NCBI GenBank assembly: GCA_002428405.1
Contig: DIWD01000075.1
Coordinates: 1 to 9,951 of the forward strand
From: a bacterium UBA6115
GTDB taxonomy: Bacteria; Bacillota_A; Clostridia; Christensenellales; Aristaeellaceae
Length of the DNA: 9,951 nt
Direction: 5' to 3'
Part shown: in pieces, positions 7,288 to 9,951 of the stretch
Layout: each line of letters begins with the position of its first letter
How positions within the stretch are numbered: the first letter of the stretch is position 1
Translations under genes and position numbers: made by a program
Notes under the pieces: generated by a model
The model's database searches: none
What the model was told of the DNA's origin: nothing
The model's input: the letters and a program-made list of their open reading frames with translations, nothing else

Positions 7288-8934
7288 CTATATCTTCTCT
7301 TTGATAAAGCCCAGGATGATTTCGTGCAGTTCCTGACTCCAGAAACTGCCCTCATGGGGAGCGTCATCCACACAGACAGCCTGTACGTCGGCGCCGGCAT
7401 CATACAGCCTACGGAACATAGTGAGCATCTGATGATAGGGCACCGTGCTGTCCCTGTTGCCATGCACAAGCAGGAATGGCGGATAAGCCCTGCCTGCCTC
7501 AACATGATTGACAGGGCTGATCTCATGGAGCAGTTGCTTCAAGTCCCGCTCCCCGGCCAGAGCACGGAAAATGTTTTCCCCAGGGTTAGGGTCCGCGGCG
7601 ATATAGTCCAGCACCGGCTCCAGGTTTGTAGGGCCAAAGCATTCCACCACCAGGCGCACCGCGTCGGATTCCTCGGAGCATTCATCGGTTTTATACCTGG
7701 AATCGTCCCCGGTCAAGCCCGCCAGCAAGGCCGCGTTGCCTCCGGAGGAGGTGCCGAAGATGCCGATCCTGCTGCCGTCAATGTTGAATTCCTTCTCATG
7801 GCGCCGAAGGAATCGGATGGCCGTCTTGACATCCTGCAAAAAGGCGGGAAAAGGATTTCCCTCAAGGCCATTGCGGTGGGTGACAGTTGCCACGGCGATA
7901 CCGTTTCTGGCATAGAACGCCAACTGCGCCAATTCATATCCGATATTCGGGGATTTGAACCCGCTGCCTTGAACAAACACGACAAGAGGCAGAGGTTTCT
8001 CCTTTTCCTTAATGCCCCAGGGGGTCACAAGGGCCAGTTTCAGTTCCTGCCCTGACGCCTTGGAATAGACAATGTCCAGTTGAACATCCGCCAGTCCATC
8101 CAGGGAAGGGTTGCTTGCGATATGACGGACGGATGGATACGGTTTCCTGAGCCCCCGCTCAATGTCCAGCCTTGTTTTGTTGTAGGCGATAAGGTGTTCG
8201 CCGTTCTTGCCGAAAGGGTGGGCCATATCCGTTTGCATGAACCACGCATAAGGATGGTCCTTGCCGCATTCGCCCTTCAGCAGGCTGGTGACGCCTTTTA
8301 GCAGTTCATCCGCTGTGGCCGCATTCTCCAATCCCTTTCCGTGCCCGGTCAAAATGTGGTCGAAATCGTTTCGGCAGGCAAGAAGCAGTTTCTCCAGCGA
8401 CTCCTTGAGTACATTCAGGGGGAGGGATTCCTCCAGCTGCATCCAAAGATGTCCGTTCACCGCGTCTCCTGTGAACAGGATCCGATGTTTCCTGCACAGC
8501 AGGGAAACGCTGCCGGCGGTATGTCCCGGGACTGGGATCACTTCCAGGGTGATGCCGCCAAGGTCAAAGACCTCGTCGTCTTTCAGGGGGATCAGCCTGC
8601 AGGGCTTAAGTCCTTGTTTTTTCAACTTTTCCGCTTCGGGGAGCATGAAGTGCTCGTCATGCAGCATGAAGTCTGCCGGGTGCAAATAGGCTTCCTCAAA
8701 AAAGACATTGCCGTAGATATGGTCGATATGGCCGTGGGTGTTCACCACAGTGAGAGGAAGCTGTGTCAATTGCCCGATGATTTCCCTGAGGTTTTCCTGT
8801 CCGTTTGCCGTATCGATCAGCAATGCCCGCTTTTCTCCCTTTACGAGATAACAGGTGGATTCGCCCGCGTCGTCAATGAGAATGATATTTTCATTGATAT
8901 GGCGGATATTCGCTCTTTTGGCCATTGATTTCAT
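7288..8934 (-). CDS. Fusion: MBL-fold metallohydrolase plus alpha/beta-hydrolase esterase
   Basis: A 548-residue, apparently cytoplasmic two-domain hydrolase (no signal peptide). Residues about 10-225 form a metallo-beta-lactamase-fold domain with a complete set of metal ligands: HGHIDH (H67, H69, D71, H72), GHTAGS (H138), GDAVNG (D157) and GHGKG (H198). Residues about 285-548 form an alpha/beta-hydrolase of the Abhydrolase_3/BD-FAE esterase type. It has an oxyanion-region QGSGF (322-326), nucleophile S396 in GTSSGG, D495 in HGNRDSTVP and H527 in APHEGSFW, so both halves look catalytically intact. The substrate is unknown: ester, thioester or lactone hydrolysis is plausible for both domains. 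The start is uncertain. The ATG at 8934 lies only two bases after AGAGG, whereas the ATG at 8925 (MAKRANI) has 11 bases of spacing. It follows the exported-protein gene by 30 bases on the same strand and is probably co-transcribed with it. Confidence 0.9.
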   Translation of the reverse strand: MKSMAKRANIRHINENIILIDDAGESTCYLVKGEKRALLIDTANGQENLREIIGQLTQLPLTVVNTHGHIDHIYGNVFFEEAYLHPADFMLHDEHFMLPEAEKLKKQGLKPCRLIPLKDDEVFDLGGITLEVIPVPGHTAGSVSLLCRKHRILFTGDAVNGHLWMQLEESLPLNVLKESLEKLLLACRNDFDHILTGHGKGLENAATADELLKGVTSLLKGECGKDHPYAWFMQTDMAHPFGKNGEHLIAYNKTRLDIERGLRKPYPSVRHIASNPSLDGLADVQLDIVYSKASGQELKLALVTPWGIKEKEKPLPLVVFVQGSGFKSPNIGYELAQLAFYARNGIAVATVTHRNGLEGNPFPAFLQDVKTAIRFLRRHEKEFNIDGSRIGIFGTSSGGNAALLAGLTGDDSRYKTDECSEESDAVRLVVECFGPTNLEPVLDYIAADPNPGENIFRALAGERDLKQLLHEISPVNHVEAGRAYPPFLLVHGNRDSTVPYHQMLTMFRRLYDAGADVQAVCVDDAPHEGSFWSQELHEIILGFIKEKI

Positions 8935-8964
8935 TCCCTCTTCATCGTATTTTGACTTTTTCTC

Positions 8965-9744
8965 CTATGGCTGCGCAAGCCGCCTGTTGACACAATCATA
9001 AAACTGCACGACGGTTCTTTCCGGGTTTTGTTCAGTGGTGTCGATCACAACCGTGGTCAATCGAAGGATGCCATGATCCATCGGCGTCAGATAGGTATAT
9101 TTCAGCTCGTTTTCCTTGATGCCCTCTGTGAAGAAATCCCCGGATATTTCGGGCATTCCTCCCAGGTCCGCAATGCTCGCGGCGCCGCCCTCATAGCTGG
9201 AGCCGTCCGAAAGGTTGATGGGCAGTATATATTCCTTGTATGCGACCCAGCCAAGCCCGGCGATATCTTCAGGCGGATTATTGATAATGGCCATGTAGTT
9301 GCTGCACGGTTCGCCCAGAACCAGGTTCATGCGGTTATCTGCGATGCTGAACAGATAGAGGCTGCCATGGAGCGTTTTGCCGTTGATGAGCATGAAATAC
9401 AGAAACTTTTCTCCGCTTTGCTGATAGCTGCCCTCGACATAATTGAGCGCATGCGGATCGGTTTCATCCTGCACTACACTCATGAGGATCTCCTGTGAAC
9501 CTGCCGCGCTGTCCCGATAAAGAAGAATGAAGTCCTGCCCGTCATACTGAGCGTCATTGAGGTAATAACCCCGGGGCAATGAGGGCACAAACTCCGGATA
9601 GACATCGCTCAGGATAACGCCGGCGGGCATAGGCAGCGGCGTGCGTGACCCGCCGATATCCACACCTTCAGGCGCCCAGTCCTGCTCAGAAAGGCCGGGA
9701 ACACACACGCACAGCAACAGGAGTATCAGCCAGAATTTTTTCAT
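8965..9744 (-). CDS. Small exported protein of unknown function
   Basis: I do not recognise the family. The 259-residue product starts with a clear Sec signal peptide: MKK, then a hydrophobic core (about residues 4-16), then a likely cleavage near GLS/EQ (about 18-20). Two cysteines in the core (LLLCVCV) do not make a good lipobox, so a lipoprotein is possible but not favoured. No further membrane segment is visible. The mature part is acidic and strand-rich in appearance, rich in Tyr, Gly and Asp. I chose the ATG at 9744, because GGAGG lies 4 bases upstream and the basic MKK then leads directly into the hydrophobic core. An in-frame ATG five codons earlier would add MIGGT and lie upstream of that site. 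It is the first gene of the unit with the MBL-esterase fusion, so the two may share a substrate or condition. Confidence 0.78.
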   Translation of the reverse strand: MKKFWLILLLLCVCVPGLSEQDWAPEGVDIGGSRTPLPMPAGVILSDVYPEFVPSLPRGYYLNDAQYDGQDFILLYRDSAAGSQEILMSVVQDETDPHALNYVEGSYQQSGEKFLYFMLINGKTLHGSLYLFSIADNRMNLVLGEPCSNYMAIINNPPEDIAGLGWVAYKEYILPINLSDGSSYEGGAASIADLGGMPEISGDFFTEGIKENELKYTYLTPMDHGILRLTTVVIDTTEQNPERTVVQFYDCVNRRLAQP

Positions 9745-9747
9745 AGT

Positions 9748-9798
9748 CCCTCCAATCATTCTTTATATCTGCTTGAATCCTATCATCCCCTCCAATCA
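9748..9798 (-). repeat. 11-base direct repeat TGATTGGAGGG, two copies
   Basis: The minus strand carries TGATTGGAGGG at 9758-9748 and again at 9798-9788, 40 bases apart. The copy nearer the gene contains the ribosome binding site of the exported-protein gene. The other lies inside the spacer of the candidate promoter. It could be an operator pair, a duplicated ribosome binding site or chance. Confidence 0.4.
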
Positions 9799-9805
9799 AA
9801 TTCAA
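9777..9805 (-). promoter_or_regulatory. Candidate promoter of the exported-protein/hydrolase unit
   Basis: Minus-strand TTGAAT (9805-9800), a 17-base spacer, then TAGGAT (9782-9777) preceded by TGA (extended -10). Each box matches consensus at four of six positions. The start would be near 9770, with a leader of about 25 bases. Confidence 0.45.
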
Positions 9806-9868
9806 GGTTTTGATGACATGATAAAACAATGCAAAAAGTAAATCTGGCAGTGATTTTGAGGTATCTCA

Positions 9869-9874
9869 TATAAT
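9869..9874 (+). promoter_or_regulatory. Possible -10 box of a rightward promoter at the window edge
   Basis: A perfect TATAAT on the plus strand in an AT-rich stretch. The matching -35 region (GGCAGT at 17-base spacing) is poor. It lies 27 bases before the ATG at 9902. Confidence 0.3.
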
Positions 9875-9901
9875 GAAGTCCGGAATGAATACAAGAGATT
9901 T

Positions 9902-9951
9902 ATGGTTTCAAATGGCCATAACCGCTTCCTGCTGAAATACGATACACAGGG
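9902..9951 (+). CDS. Possible 5' end of a rightward gene cut by the window edge
   Basis: From the ATG at 9902 an open frame of 16 codons (MVSNGHNRFLLKYDTQ) runs off the window. A weak AAGAGA precedes it by 3 bases, and a TATAAT lies upstream. Too little is visible to name a family, and the other plus-strand frames stop. It could be a real divergent gene or just a chance open stretch. Confidence 0.25.
   Translation, partial: MVSNGHNRFLLKYDTQ

Noticed and set aside
7246..8055. Long plus-strand frame (269 codons) opposite the hydrolase gene
   Set aside because: It is antisense to a gene with full catalytic motifs, has no ribosome binding site, and its translation has no recognisable family; it reflects GC-biased codons.
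8965..9744. Calling the exported protein a lipoprotein
   Set aside because: The cysteines in LLLCVCV lack a proper small residue before Cys, and the hydrophobic core continues past them; a signal peptidase I site fits better.

Overview
The window looks like chromosome from an anaerobic Bacillota (Clostridia-like) organism of middling to fairly high GC content. The signs are GGAGG-type ribosome binding sites almost everywhere, a membrane GGDEF protein, a Pit/DUF47 phosphate pair, and the radical-SAM/DUF4130 pair that is common in clostridia. This assignment is inference from gene content and style; no rRNA or other marker gene is present. I see no insertion sequence, tRNA, CRISPR array or phage gene.

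Layout from left to right. (1) The 3' part of a MacB/FtsX-type ABC transporter permease (+), cut by the window edge. (2) A convergent membrane-bound diguanylate cyclase (-). (3) A 321-base divergent intergenic region, followed by a two-gene operon (+): a radical SAM protein with a C-terminal helix-hairpin-helix, then a DUF4130 'probable DNA metabolism' protein. These overlap by one base and sit behind a strong extended -10 promoter. (4) A YbaK/EbsC-type Cys-tRNA(Pro) deacylase (-) with its own promoter. (5) A phosphate operon (-): a PiT-family permease, then a DUF47/PhoU-like accessory protein. The permease start is re-assigned to a GTG at 7187 because a good promoter lies inside the longer open frame. 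(6) A two-gene unit (-): a small exported protein of unknown function, then an unusual 548-residue fusion of a metallo-beta-lactamase-fold hydrolase with an alpha/beta-hydrolase esterase. (7) At the right edge, a possible promoter and the first codons of a rightward gene that runs out of the window.

Most of this is housekeeping. The parts with unknown biology are the radical SAM/DUF4130 operon, a widespread pair predicted to act on DNA or nucleotides but, as far as I know, biochemically uncharacterised, and the MBL-esterase fusion with its exported neighbour. I do not see a clear new defence or mobile system here.
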